Counted from the first letter of the stretch, positions 8,954-18,343 are shown. The stretch is 64,000 nucleotides of DNA from J051 sp040289295 (GCA_040289295.1 PSLA01000011.1:10780-74779), one strand, 5' to 3'. Notes: generated from the sequence alone by a model not told the origin. Translations and numbers: made by a program.

Positions 8954-10078
8954 ATGAATCGTCGAGACCTGTGCCTCGCCGCCGCGATGCTGTGCGGAAG
9001 CATCGTAGGCTGTGACCGTGAGCCGCCCATCGCCGCACAGCCACCCCCTGATCCGCCACCCCTGGTATCTGAGCTCGTTGAGAGCGCGCACCAAGCACTG
9101 GGGCTGACAATCGGCGCACCTCTTCCATCAGCACGCCAAAGCACTCGGATGGAGAGGGAGGCATACCTACAGAGCGCCCAGACCGCTTTGAAGGCGCTTC
9201 TCGACTTGCCAGACGCGAAGCCCAGCAGTCCACCGTCTACGCCGCTGGATCGTGATACGTTCGAACAGGCGAGCGTGCTTCTCTCCATTGAGGTGGCGGA
9301 CGCCATTGACCGCAATCAGCCCGAAAGGCTTTCACGGGCCATCCGCGCCGCTTACGCGTACACCGACTACTGGAGCACAGCAGGCGTTGCCTCGTGGGTT
9401 TTCGCCGCTGCAATGCCTGAGCGACTGGCAGCCGGTGTACGGTCCGTGGCAGCGCAAGTGGATACCAACTTGGTCGAGTTCGCTATGAAGACCCTGGACA
9501 CTCTTACTACCAACCCGCCTGATCCGAAGATCGCCATCGAAGGGACTCGGCGCCGGATCCTCGAATGGCGTCAAAACCTTAAGGGCCAGATGCGGGTAGA
9601 CAGTCTCCTCAAAGCGTACGCGACAAGCGCGGACGGGCGGCCGTCGCTCTCACAAGACCTTGTGGCAGAAGTGCGATCTTTTGCCAAGCGTTCAGGAAGC
9701 GCCGAGTACATCAGCCAATATATGCTGCTTCAAGAGGCGGATGTCGCGATTAGTGCCTTGATGAACTTCCTTGACCGAGCCGCCGAACGTGAGGACGCAC
9801 GCATCGAGAAGCCGGCACCGGAACAACATCCAGTCGCGCTTCTCTTCGTGCTCTTCTTCAAACCTGATATCGAAATGGCACCGAAGCTAGTCGCATTGCG
9901 CCAGGAGGGAATCCAGATTCTTGCCCTCACCATGCGCATTATCGCGGCAGGCATGCCCGCCGACCTTTCTTCGTTCGAGCACCTTGCTATCAGCCCAGTC
10001 TCAAAGCTTCCTTTCGGGTACAAGGTGGAAGGCGACACGTTCGTGCTCGAACGTCCTCGGCGGGCTAACCCGCCGTAG
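8954..10078 (+). CDS. Predicted lipoprotein of unknown function
   Basis: 374 residues beginning with a lipoprotein signal (MNRRDLCLAAAMLCGSIVGC, Cys20) and a Pro-rich linker (PPDPPPLVSELV). The mature part appears mostly alpha-helical and has a Leu/Ala-rich helical body with no catalytic motif I can name. It is the first + strand gene of a divergent pair and is followed 19 bases later by ruvA. A GC-rich hairpin covers its last codons. Function unknown; envelope location is inferred from the lipobox. Confidence 0.72.
   Translation: MNRRDLCLAAAMLCGSIVGCDREPPIAAQPPPDPPPLVSELVESAHQALGLTIGAPLPSARQSTRMEREAYLQSAQTALKALLDLPDAKPSSPPSTPLDRDTFEQASVLLSIEVADAIDRNQPERLSRAIRAAYAYTDYWSTAGVASWVFAAAMPERLAAGVRSVAAQVDTNLVEFAMKTLDTLTTNPPDPKIAIEGTRRRILEWRQNLKGQMRVDSLLKAYATSADGRPSLSQDLVAEVRSFAKRSGSAEYISQYMLLQEADVAISALMNFLDRAAEREDARIEKPAPEQHPVALLFVLFFKPDIEMAPKLVALRQEGIQILALTMRIIAAGMPADLSSFEHLAISPVSKLPFGYKVEGDTFVLERPRRANPP
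10058..10075 (+). other. 7-bp GC hairpin at the end of the lipoprotein gene
   Basis: CGGCGGG (10058-10064) pairs with CCCGCCG (10069-10075) around a CTAA loop, overlapping the last codons before the stop of the lipoprotein gene and 22 bases before ruvA. No T-run follows. It may separate expression of the lipoprotein from ruvAB, or stabilise the 3' end; this is inference. Confidence 0.35.
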
Positions 10079-10097
10079 GTTGCCGTGTGGAAGTAGG

Positions 10098-10679
10098 ATG
10101 ATCGTTCGCATTCGAGGGGAACTTGCCGAAGTCGGAACCGACTACGTCGTTGTCATCGCGGGTGGCATCGGTTATCACGTAAGCGTGCCTCGCTCCGTGG
10201 TTGGGGATACGCCTCCAATCGGGGCGCCGATCGAGTTGTTGACTCGGCAGATTGTCCGAGAGAACGAACTTGCCCTCTACGGCTTTTCCTCGCCGCCCGA
10301 GCGCCTACTGTTCGATATGCTGCTCGGCGTGAGCGGCTTGGGCCCGAGGACCGCCCTCGGCCTGCTGAGCGGTCTCGGTCAAGAGAGGTTGAGTCGTGCC
10401 ATCATGGACGGAGACGCCGAGGCGCTGACCGCCGCTCCAGGCGTCGGCAAGAAGCTTGCCGTCCGAATCTGCTCGGAGCTTTCAGACCGCTTCCGCCAAA
10501 CCGTAATGGACCGAGCCGCCGTCTCCGCACCCGGGGATCAGGTGGCGGAGGCTCTCGTCGCGCTTGGCCACCGACGCACCGATGCGGAACGAGCCGCTGC
10601 TGCCGCTCGCGCCGAGGCGGGCGATTCGAGCACCACGGCGCTCATTCCCATCGCTTTGAGGCACGCATCCAAGCTATGA
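10098..10679 (+). CDS. ruvA: Holliday junction branch migration protein RuvA
   Basis: Binds four-way junctions as a tetramer and loads RuvB. 193 residues: an N-terminal OB fold (MIVRIRGELAEVGTDYVVV...GYHVSVP), tandem helix-hairpin-helix motifs (VSGLGPRTALGLLSGLG and APGVGKKLAVRICSEL) and a C-terminal RuvB-interacting domain (DQVAEALVALGHRRTDAERAA). ATG 10098 gives the canonical RuvA start. Its stop overlaps the ruvB ATG by four bases (ATGA). No ruvC is present in this window. Confidence 0.95.
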   Translation: MIVRIRGELAEVGTDYVVVIAGGIGYHVSVPRSVVGDTPPIGAPIELLTRQIVRENELALYGFSSPPERLLFDMLLGVSGLGPRTALGLLSGLGQERLSRAIMDGDAEALTAAPGVGKKLAVRICSELSDRFRQTVMDRAAVSAPGDQVAEALVALGHRRTDAERAAAAARAEAGDSSTTALIPIALRHASKL

Positions 10680-11701
10680 GCGAGTCAGGCGACCGCATCG
10701 TTACTGGTCTCCAGCTGTCGGAGGACGCCGAGGTGGAGCGCTCCCTGCGACCGAAGCGATTGGAAGAGTTCATTGGCCAGCAGCACATCTGCGAGAATCT
10801 CGCCGTGTTCATCTCGGCCGCTCGCGAGAGGGGCGAGGCGCTCGACCACGTCCTGCTCAAAGGTCCTCCAGGACTGGGGAAGACAACGCTTGCCTTCATT
10901 ATCGCAGCCGAGATGGGCTATCCCATTCGAGTAACCAGCGGGCCCGCCATCGAGCGACCAGGCGACCTTGCGGCGATTCTGACGAACCTCGAACCGGGGA
11001 CGATTCTGTTCATTGATGAAATTCACCGCCTCAGCCGACCGGTCGAAGAGATTCTGTACCCAGCTATGGAGGACTTCAAACTCGACATCGTTATCGGCAA
11101 GGGCCCGGCTGCGCACAGCATTCGTCTCGCCCTCACGCCATTCACGGTTGTCGGCGCAACGACGCGGGCAGGGCTGCTGACGGGGCCGCTCCGCGATCGG
11201 TTTGGGATCATCCACACGTTTGAGTTCTACGACGTCGAAGCCCTCATTACGATCCTGCACCGCTCATCGCGCATCCTCGGAATCGCGCTCGACCAGCGAG
11301 GCGCCGAGGAGATTGCCAAGCGCAGCCGAGGGACGCCGCGCATTGCGAACCGTTTACTTCGCCGTACCCGCGACTTCTGCCAACATCTCGGTGAGGAAGC
11401 CATCACCGAGCAGGTCGCCGCATACGCACTTCAGCGGCTGGACATTGATGGACGCGGCTTGGATCGACTCGACCGCGCTGTTTTGGCAACCATCATCGAA
11501 AAGTTCGGCGGTGGTCCGGTCGGACTTGACACCCTCGCTGCCGCGGTCGGAGAGGATGTTGGTACCATTGAAGAGGTATGCGAGCCTTTCTTGCTGCAAG
11601 CCGGCATGCTCCAGCGGACGCCACGGGGAAGAATCGTGACACAGAACGGCTATGAAGCTCTACGCGCCAAGCCTCCGGGAGGAGGCCTGTTCTGCGGTTA
11701 G
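10676..11701 (+). CDS. ruvB: Holliday junction DNA helicase RuvB
   Basis: AAA+ motor that drives branch migration with RuvA. 341 residues with the RuvB start RSLRPKRLEEFIGQ, Walker A GPPGLGKT at 63-70, Walker B LFIDEIHRL, the sensor segment GATTRAGLLTGPLRDRFG with its arginine finger, and the C-terminal winged helix (ATIIEKFGGGPVGLDTLAAAVGED). It overlaps ruvA by 4 bases and its stop overlaps the 3' end of the convergent YchF-like gene by 4 bases. Confidence 0.97.
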   Translation: MSESGDRIVTGLQLSEDAEVERSLRPKRLEEFIGQQHICENLAVFISAARERGEALDHVLLKGPPGLGKTTLAFIIAAEMGYPIRVTSGPAIERPGDLAAILTNLEPGTILFIDEIHRLSRPVEEILYPAMEDFKLDIVIGKGPAAHSIRLALTPFTVVGATTRAGLLTGPLRDRFGIIHTFEFYDVEALITILHRSSRILGIALDQRGAEEIAKRSRGTPRIANRLLRRTRDFCQHLGEEAITEQVAAYALQRLDIDGRGLDRLDRAVLATIIEKFGGGPVGLDTLAAAVGEDVGTIEEVCEPFLLQAGMLQRTPRGRIVTQNGYEALRAKPPGGGLFCG

Positions 11702-12738
11702 GACTTGTGGCGCACGTTGACCACGTCACCGTCCTGAACCACGTATTCTTTCCCCTCGAGACGCATCTTCCCGCCCTGCCGGCACGCTTCGAGGCTGCCC
11801 AGTCGGTCAAAGTCCTCCCAAGCTATGACTTCCGCGCGGATAAACCCCTTCGCAATATCCGAGTGAATTGTGTCGGCCGCCTTAAGCACGGTCGAGCCAG
11901 AGCGTAGCGGCCACGCCTTCGTTTCTTTCTCCCCGGCGGTAAAGAAGGTGATGAGTTTGAACATCTCAAAGACTGCTCGAATCAGCGCGTCCCGCGCGCT
12001 GCGCTCAATGTCCAGGGCACTCAAGAACTCTTGCCGCTCTGTTTCATCCATCAACGCAAGGTCACGCTCTATCGTGGCACACAAGCGGACGACCGGTATA
12101 CCGAACGCCCGGACGCGCTCCTCCCAACCTCGGTCCGCCCAATCACCCTCGTCGCAGTTGACCACCACCGCAAGCGGCTTAGCGGACAGAAACTGAAAGT
12201 CTCTTAACACCGCGTTTTCCTCGTCAGATATCGCCAGCGCCCGAATCGGCGCCCCCTCCGAAACCTTTTCAGCAAGGAACGCGAAAACTCGCTTTTGGAG
12301 GTACTCTGGAGTGCCGGGCTGCCTCGCAGCATGCTCCTTTTCGAGTCGCTCCAACCGCCGCTCGATAAGCTGCAGGTCGTGGATCAGAAATTCCGTTTGA
12401 ATCGCGTCATAATCTCGCTCAGCGTCCGTCTCGGCGTGCCACGGAACCCGAGGGTCCGTAAACTCCCGAACGACAACCGCAACCGCATCCGCACGCCGCA
12501 AGGCGTCAGCCACAGTGGGGCCGCTCTTGCCGCCGTCCGGAGTCATCGGCGGTGTATCGTCGGAGAATTCAACGCCAACCGGGGTGCATTTCTTCGCGCC
12601 CACATCGGCGCACAGGCGTTCTAGGCGATCGTCCGGCACGCCGACGGTCACGACCTGGCTCAATCGCTCGTGCCCAGCGAGAGCCTGTAGAAGCGTTGTG
12701 CGACCGCTCTGCGGATAGCCGTAAAGTGCAACTCTCAT
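11698..12738 (-). CDS. Degenerate YchF/Obg-like P-loop protein with TGS domain
   Basis: 346 residues that read as a divergent member of the YchF branch of Obg-family GTPases/ATPases. The P-loop is GYPQSGRTTLL where YchF has GLPNVGKST: the catalytic Lys is Arg. The switch II DxAG motif is not recognisable (the segment reads VEFSDDTPPM). The YchF-type NxxE specificity motif is kept (NCDE), and a helical coiled-coil region (LQLIERRLERLEKEH) and C-terminal TGS domain (DTIHSDIAKGFIRAEVI...QDGDVVNVR) are intact. Its ATG overlaps the stop of a tiny upstream ORF (ATGA). Nucleotide hydrolysis may be lost; ribosome or translation association is only inferred from family. Confidence 0.82.
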   Translation of the reverse strand: MRVALYGYPQSGRTTLLQALAGHERLSQVVTVGVPDDRLERLCADVGAKKCTPVGVEFSDDTPPMTPDGGKSGPTVADALRRADAVAVVVREFTDPRVPWHAETDAERDYDAIQTEFLIHDLQLIERRLERLEKEHAARQPGTPEYLQKRVFAFLAEKVSEGAPIRALAISDEENAVLRDFQFLSAKPLAVVVNCDEGDWADRGWEERVRAFGIPVVRLCATIERDLALMDETERQEFLSALDIERSARDALIRAVFEMFKLITFFTAGEKETKAWPLRSGSTVLKAADTIHSDIAKGFIRAEVIAWEDFDRLGSLEACRQGGKMRLEGKEYVVQDGDVVNVRHKS

Positions 12739-12875
12739 TCTGAATCCTGTACTTGGCTAAACTCAACGACCATCGGCTGCTGCGGCGAGACCAGCGGCAA
12801 CCCCCAGAAGAAGAACGCCGCAGCCACAGTCACCAGGGCGAGGAGCCAAAGGCGGAAACGGGGTGAGCGAAGCAT
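12735..12875 (-). CDS. Small membrane-anchored ORF upstream of the YchF-like gene
   Basis: A 46-residue ORF with one hydrophobic segment (LWLLALVTVAAAFFFWGLPLV) after a basic N-terminus (MLRSPRFR) and a short polar tail. Its stop overlaps the ATG of the YchF-like gene (ATGA coupling). A perfect TATAAT on the minus strand (12890-12885) ends 9 bases before its ATG, so it appears to be the first cistron of that operon. Function unknown; it could be a leader peptide or a small membrane protein. Confidence 0.5.
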   Translation of the reverse strand: MLRSPRFRLWLLALVTVAAAFFFWGLPLVSPQQPMVVEFSQVQDSE

Positions 12876-12884
12876 CGGACGCGG

Positions 12885-12890
12885 ATTATA
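12885..12890 (-). promoter_or_regulatory. TATAAT -10 box for the small ORF / YchF-like operon
   Basis: Minus-strand TATAAT whose last base (12885) is 9 bases before the ATG at 12875. Transcription would start within about 1-3 bases of the start codon, giving an almost leaderless message. No good -35 box is visible. Confidence 0.5.
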
Positions 12891-12908
12891 CAGCCCCGCC
12901 CGCCCGTC

Positions 12909-12914
12909 TATAAT
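12909..12914 (+). promoter_or_regulatory. TATAAT -10 box for lipA, probably leaderless
   Basis: A perfect TATAAT ends 7 bases before the lipA ATG at 12922, so the predicted transcription start coincides with the start codon. There is no Shine-Dalgarno sequence in the few bases between. It lies back to back with the minus-strand TATAAT at 12885-12890. Confidence 0.6.
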
Positions 12915-12921
12915 AGACTCA

Positions 12922-13812
12922 ATGGCACAGGTGCAACGCCTCCCCGAGTGGCTAAAGATCCGCCTCCCGCGTCCAGACACAATCAAGGAAGTGGAGCGAA
13001 TGATGCGCTCGAAGCGGCTCCACACGGTGTGCGAGAGCGCCCGATGCCCCAACCTCCCCGAGTGTTGGTCGAAGAAGACGGCAACGTTTATGATTCTTGG
13101 CGATACTTGTACTCGCGCCTGCGGGTTCTGCGCCATCAAGGTCGGTAAACCGCTGACGGTGGACGATGAGGAGCCGAGGAACGTTGCGAGCGTGGCTAAG
13201 GAGCTTGGTCTCAAGCACGTCGTCGTCACCAGTGTCGCCCGAGACGACCTCGCCGACGAGGGCGCGGGGCAGTTCGCCCGAACGATCCATGCGTTGCGCG
13301 AGGAGATTCCCGAGGCCATTGTTGAGGTGCTGGTCCCTGATTTCAAAGGCAAGCGTTGGTGCGTGCAGATCGTGACCGACGCCGGCCCGGAGATTTTCAA
13401 CCATAACGTTGAAACGGTGCCGCGCTTGCAAACGATCGTGCGTCCTCAAGCAAAGTATGAGCGAAGCCTGACCGTGCTCGGGATGGCGAAGGAGCTGAAC
13501 CCAAAGATCTACACCAAGTCCGGCATCATGCTCGGCCTCGGCGAGACGAAGGATGAGGTGATCGGCGTGCTGCGGGACCTGCGGGCGATCGGCGTAGACG
13601 CAGTTACCATCGGACAGTACCTTCGTCCAACGATGCGGCACCTGCCCGTCAACGAGTTCATTCACCCGAGTGTGTTCAAAGAGTATGAGCGAATCGGCAA
13701 CGACATGGGTTTCGCATTTGTCGCCAGCGCGCCGTTCGTCCGCAGCTCTTACAACGCAATCGAGTTTAGTCGCAAGGTGATGAGAGAGCGCCTCGCGGCC
13801 ATGGAACGGTGA
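12922..13812 (+). CDS. lipA: Lipoyl synthase LipA (radical SAM)
   Basis: Inserts two sulfurs into protein-bound octanoyl groups to make lipoate for 2-oxoacid dehydrogenases and the glycine cleavage system. 296 residues with the auxiliary cluster motif CESARCPNLPECW, the radical-SAM CxxxCxxC motif CTRACGFC, the family segment DDLADEGAGQFARTI, and the conserved C-terminal RSSYNA serine region. ATG 12922 sits just after a TATAAT. Its stop overlaps the GTG of tamB by four bases. No lipB is seen nearby. Confidence 0.96.
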   Translation: MAQVQRLPEWLKIRLPRPDTIKEVERMMRSKRLHTVCESARCPNLPECWSKKTATFMILGDTCTRACGFCAIKVGKPLTVDDEEPRNVASVAKELGLKHVVVTSVARDDLADEGAGQFARTIHALREEIPEAIVEVLVPDFKGKRWCVQIVTDAGPEIFNHNVETVPRLQTIVRPQAKYERSLTVLGMAKELNPKIYTKSGIMLGLGETKDEVIGVLRDLRAIGVDAVTIGQYLRPTMRHLPVNEFIHPSVFKEYERIGNDMGFAFVASAPFVRSSYNAIEFSRKVMRERLAAMER

Positions 13813-16800
13813 GCGCTTCGACGAAAACCCCCGTCCGACTGCTGATAGGGTTCATACGACTGTTCCCTATAGCCGTCGCAGTTGGAGGAATTTGGCACTT
13901 AATCTTGGTCGTCCGCCACCTTTCACAGCCGATCTACAACCTTCGCATCACCTACCAAGGCGATGCAGAGCGCGCGGTTCTACTGGTTTCGCAAGCGCGA
14001 TTCGATTTCGCCAAGGCGACGCTGCACGCTCGGAACGTCTCCCTTCGGGACGTACGCGGACGGGAGATCGCGTCTGCAAAGGAGCTTTCCGCCGACCTCG
14101 CTCTGCCATGGGGCGGCAGGCCGGCAACGATTGTTTCGCTGCGCGGCGGAACGATCGATCTCGTTCGTCTCGAGGACGGCAGCTGGGAGGTGATGAGGTT
14201 CCTGCCCCGCCAACCAGAGGCGAAGCCGTCTGAGGCGCCCTTCGACGTTCGCGCCGAGGACGTGCGCTTCCGTCTCGTTGACCGCGCAACAGCCGGCGCA
14301 CCCGTGTGGATAGGAACGGTGCGTCAAGCGTCCGTCGCCGGATACGCCGACAACGCCGCGGCCAACACATTGATCGAAATCACCGGCGTGGGCGCCCTTC
14401 GAGCTACGCTTGAAGTCCGAGCAGGCGCCCTTTCGGCAATTGACGTTACGACGGAAGCGGCCGAGCTGCACGAGTTGCTGGCGTATGCGCAGGCGATGCC
14501 GGAACTGCGCGAGGTTGTCGCGTTGAAAGACGTTCACGCGGCGTCTGCTCGCTTCTCGGGCACCGTGTCAATCTGGATGACACCTGAGGCCCGGTGGCGG
14601 GTGCACGGAAGCTTCGAAGGCGGCGACGTGGCTTATCAGACGTACAGAGCGAGTGAGGCACGCTTCGAGGGGTTGGTGAATTGGATAGGTATAAAGGGAC
14701 ACTTCGACGTTCGGCGCCGTGGTGCGAGCGCAACCGGAGAGATCACCGCGAATTGGAACGACAGCAGCGTCCTGGCGCGCGCCGATGCCCGACTACCAAA
14801 CGAAAGTGCACTCCGAACACTGGGCATCCGCTTACCTAAGGACATATCGTTCACCAATGCCAAGTTCAGTGGCACCCTCGCATGGCGAAATGCGCTCGCA
14901 TTCAGCGGCTTGCTCCGCGCCGAGAGGGCGCGATTGCAAGACATCGAAGCCACCGACCTGCAAGCGACCGTTGCATCCGATGGCACAACAGTTCGAATCG
15001 CCAAGACATCAGCAACGATCGCTGGTGGGACCGCACGAGCTGAGCTCGTTGTCTTTCTTGAAGAAGAGCCGCGCGTCTATGGATTCTTGATGCTGTCAGG
15101 GCTTGATCTCGTCCGCCTGCCCACGCTGCCGGAGCAGGTCTCCCGATACATCGTGGCAGGCGAGGCCGACGCAGGCTTGGCGCTGAGCGGCACGCTGACT
15201 GATCCCGTCGTACAGGTGCGCGCATCGGGCGTCGCGGAAGTGCTCGCTTCGGGTGAGAAGTACGTCGTGGTTGACCATCCAGCGTTCTCACTGAGCGGCG
15301 TCTACCGAGCCGGAAACTTCCTCATCGAAGACGCCCACGCGACCGCCCGAAGTGGATCGCTGTTCGCAAACGGCACGGTGTCACTCGACAAAAGGACTCT
15401 TGACCTAAGCGTGCGAGGAGACGCGCTTGACTTACTGCTATATCCGGATTCGCCCGTCTCCGGCACAGCGTTCGCGAACGTACAGGTCAACGGAACTTTC
15501 GACCACCCACGGATCGCGGGCATTGTTGAAGCGTATGGCGTGGAGGCTGCTGGCGTGAGCGTGCCGATCGCACGTTTCGATGCTGATTACACGCTGGGCG
15601 GGCCGCTCGATTTGAAGAATATTATGGTACGGCAAGGGCCGTCGGAAGCCACAGGTTCCCTACGCCTGATAGAGACCCCCGATGGCTGGACGATCGAAGG
15701 CAAAGGAGTTTTCGAGAACTTAACGCTGGACTCCTTTATCGCCGCGGATGTAGCCGGCATTGCTACCGGGGCTTGGTCCGTTTCCGGACTGGTAAAAAAC
15801 CCCGACATTCACGCCGTCCTCGAAGCCGATGCACTCTTCCTTGGCGAGCTCCCGATCAATAGTGTCCGAGCGGAGGGACGCTGGTTCGGACGAGTCGCCT
15901 ACCTGCAGCAGTTCAGTGCCGAATTTGGCACCGGAACTCTTTCGGCGAGCGGAAACTACGCGCTGTCTGGAGACAGCTCGATCCAAGTTAATGGCGAATC
16001 ACTGGACTTATCGTTGCTGGCGTACTTCCTCGGCGACTCCATCTCGTTCAACGGTTCGGCCGCATTGACCGGCGAAGTTCGCTTCCTCGAAGGTGCTATC
16101 GAAGAAGCGTCCGCGAGCGTGGACGTGTCGTCCCTCGCTCTGAACAACGAGCCTGTTGGCGCAGGGTCCTTGCAGGCGCGTTATGTGGGCGACCGCGTCT
16201 CGGCCTCCGGTTCCATCGGCTCGCTGGAGGGCTACTTTATTCTGGACGATGCGTGGTATGACCTTAAGACCCACGACTACGCCGCTGAGATCAATGTTCT
16301 CAACGTGCCAAGTGAGACTCTGTACAACCTCACACAGAGATACCTGCCATCACTGAAACCTGAGATAGCTGACTTGTTGCAGTCGACCCAAGGATGGCTT
16401 ACTGCCTCCCTCTCTGCGTCGGGCAACGCTCACCCAACGCCCGAAGGAGAGGCGCGGGTCGCGGAGCACGTGCGCGACGGCTCCGCGACGTTCGAACTTG
16501 CCCGTGTTGAGGCACGAGGCGAGCCAATTGGCACGCTTCGTGGCGAGGTCAGGAAGGAGGGTCGTCTGTGGAAGATTCTGGACTTTTCTTGGACTGACGG
16601 CCCAGTAGAAGGTCGGCTTCTTCCCTCTTCGACGAACACGATCACGGAAGGTGGGGAGCTCGCCATCGAAGTCGAGCTCCTCAACGCCAACCTGAGCGTC
16701 CTCAACCGCCTTTTTCGCGGCTCGACGCCGCTTTCAGGCCGAGGAGACCTCACGCTTGAGTTCTCTGGCCCAACAGAGTCGCCGCACGGCATAGCATCTC

Positions 16801-18335
16801 TATCTCTGGATGAGCTGAAAGTGGGAGACCTTCCACCCATTGACTTAACTCTTGCAGGAATCTCCATCCTGGATGGCGCGATCGAGGTCCGCGCGGGAGA
16901 GGGAGCCGGCATGGCAAACTTGCGCAGCTTTGCTGTGCGACTGGAGGAAGCGCGCATCCCATTCCGTTACCCATTCGAGTTCCCCGACGAACCGATTTAC
17001 GTTCGAGTTGTGGTACCGGAGCGGGATATCAACGCCGCAAGCGAATTCTTCGGAGGGCTAAACACTAATGTAACGGTCGGCCGGATCCATGAAGGCGAGG
17101 CACTCGTGACCGGCACGCTCGCAAGGCCCGAGGTCCGGGGGGCTATTCGCGCCACGGCGGAGCGACTCTCGTTCGAAGGGCTGGATCAGGTGCTCCACAG
17201 CGTGGCGGCCTCGCTCAGCCTCGAAGGCACGTTGACAAGCCTGTCTGTCACAGCCTTAGACAATGAGGGCGGCTCGCTACGCTTTGAAGGGGGAATCAAC
17301 CTCGAGACCCTTGAGTTGCTGCCCACTACGTTCACCGCAGACAGCTTTCGAATTCGCCAGGAGATCGGCGACCGTAACGTTATGTCCGGTGTAATCAACG
17401 GCGAGCTCGCGGCTTCCGGGCCGTGGCGCGAACCCGCGATTTCCGGGTCGCTGACGGCGCGGGAGGCGCTTCTCGCTCTTCGCGGTGACTTCCCAGAGCG
17501 GACCGCCGCCGGGCCGCAACTTTTCAACCCGAGCCTAAACGTCGCGCTGGCGGCTGAGCGCTCCGAGGTACGGAGCGGCCCGCTTGATGCAGTGTTCGTT
17601 GGGACGGGGAGCGTTACCGGCACCTTGGAGCAACCGCAGGTACGGGCAGAGTTTCGCGTTCTGGCAGGAACCTTGCGCCTGCCGACCACCGACCTGCGCT
17701 TCACCGAGGGGAGCCGCGCCGTGTTCACCTACGCCCCGCAGGCCGGGTTTGAAGAGGCGGCACAGATGGATGTGGCACTCAACGCCACGACGCGCATAAC
17801 CGCACACAACGGCATCTCTCTTCAGAGATACACCGTAAACTTGGCCATTACGGGGAATATCCTCTCTAATGAGGACCTCAACATCGTCGCCACCAGCGAC
17901 CCGCCCGACTTGACCCGCGACCAGATTCTGGCGGTGCTGGGTCAGCAGCAACTGCTTGAGGGAGTGGCAGGCGCAGCGGTCGGCGGCTTCAACACCCAGC
18001 TGGCGGACACGCTCGCATCGGTTCTGGCGCCAGTGCTGGCGCGCTCCCTAAGCCGGAGCCTGGAGCGCTCGCTCGGATTGGATTACTTGTCTTTCGACAT
18101 CCGGCCCGGCTCAGCGACATCGGTTACGCTCGCGAAGGCGCTTGGTTCAGGATTCACGCTGGAGTACCGCCGGAGGCTGGAGGAGTTTGAGGAGACCGGC
18201 ATACCGCTTGAGGAGGTTGGGTTGACGTATTCTCCTCGACTCCGGAACCCAATCCTGGGGCGCATTCGGATTTCTGTAATGGCAGAACGGAGTGGTATCC
18301 TCCGCCTCTCGGTCGGATACTTGAGGCGGTTTTGA
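13809..18335 (+). CDS. tamB: TamB/DUF490-family AsmA-like envelope protein
   Basis: 1508-residue inner-membrane-anchored periplasmic protein, proposed for this family to form a lipid-transport groove or assist outer-membrane protein assembly. One transmembrane helix lies near the N-terminus (LFPIAVAVGGIWHLILVV). The rest is repetitive beta-rich sequence (many VSGxVxxP-like strands), ending in the DUF490 block (DLNIVATSDPPDLTRDQILAVL). GTG 13809 overlaps the lipA stop. It is followed by an ECF sigma gene and bamA. Adjacency to a BamA-family barrel matches the TamA/TamB pairing, so here BamA may be its partner. Confidence 0.88.
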   Translation: MSASTKTPVRLLIGFIRLFPIAVAVGGIWHLILVVRHLSQPIYNLRITYQGDAERAVLLVSQARFDFAKATLHARNVSLRDVRGREIASAKELSADLALPWGGRPATIVSLRGGTIDLVRLEDGSWEVMRFLPRQPEAKPSEAPFDVRAEDVRFRLVDRATAGAPVWIGTVRQASVAGYADNAAANTLIEITGVGALRATLEVRAGALSAIDVTTEAAELHELLAYAQAMPELREVVALKDVHAASARFSGTVSIWMTPEARWRVHGSFEGGDVAYQTYRASEARFEGLVNWIGIKGHFDVRRRGASATGEITANWNDSSVLARADARLPNESALRTLGIRLPKDISFTNAKFSGTLAWRNALAFSGLLRAERARLQDIEATDLQATVASDGTTVRIAKTSATIAGGTARAELVVFLEEEPRVYGFLMLSGLDLVRLPTLPEQVSRYIVAGEADAGLALSGTLTDPVVQVRASGVAEVLASGEKYVVVDHPAFSLSGVYRAGNFLIEDAHATARSGSLFANGTVSLDKRTLDLSVRGDALDLLLYPDSPVSGTAFANVQVNGTFDHPRIAGIVEAYGVEAAGVSVPIARFDADYTLGGPLDLKNIMVRQGPSEATGSLRLIETPDGWTIEGKGVFENLTLDSFIAADVAGIATGAWSVSGLVKNPDIHAVLEADALFLGELPINSVRAEGRWFGRVAYLQQFSAEFGTGTLSASGNYALSGDSSIQVNGESLDLSLLAYFLGDSISFNGSAALTGEVRFLEGAIEEASASVDVSSLALNNEPVGAGSLQARYVGDRVSASGSIGSLEGYFILDDAWYDLKTHDYAAEINVLNVPSETLYNLTQRYLPSLKPEIADLLQSTQGWLTASLSASGNAHPTPEGEARVAEHVRDGSATFELARVEARGEPIGTLRGEVRKEGRLWKILDFSWTDGPVEGRLLPSSTNTITEGGELAIEVELLNANLSVLNRLFRGSTPLSGRGDLTLEFSGPTESPHGIASLSLDELKVGDLPPIDLTLAGISILDGAIEVRAGEGAGMANLRSFAVRLEEARIPFRYPFEFPDEPIYVRVVVPERDINAASEFFGGLNTNVTVGRIHEGEALVTGTLARPEVRGAIRATAERLSFEGLDQVLHSVAASLSLEGTLTSLSVTALDNEGGSLRFEGGINLETLELLPTTFTADSFRIRQEIGDRNVMSGVINGELAASGPWREPAISGSLTAREALLALRGDFPERTAAGPQLFNPSLNVALAAERSEVRSGPLDAVFVGTGSVTGTLEQPQVRAEFRVLAGTLRLPTTDLRFTEGSRAVFTYAPQAGFEEAAQMDVALNATTRITAHNGISLQRYTVNLAITGNILSNEDLNIVATSDPPDLTRDQILAVLGQQQLLEGVAGAAVGGFNTQLADTLASVLAPVLARSLSRSLERSLGLDYLSFDIRPGSATSVTLAKALGSGFTLEYRRRLEEFEETGIPLEEVGLTYSPRLRNPILGRIRISVMAERSGILRLSVGYLRRF

Positions 18336-18343
18336 AGCGGAGC

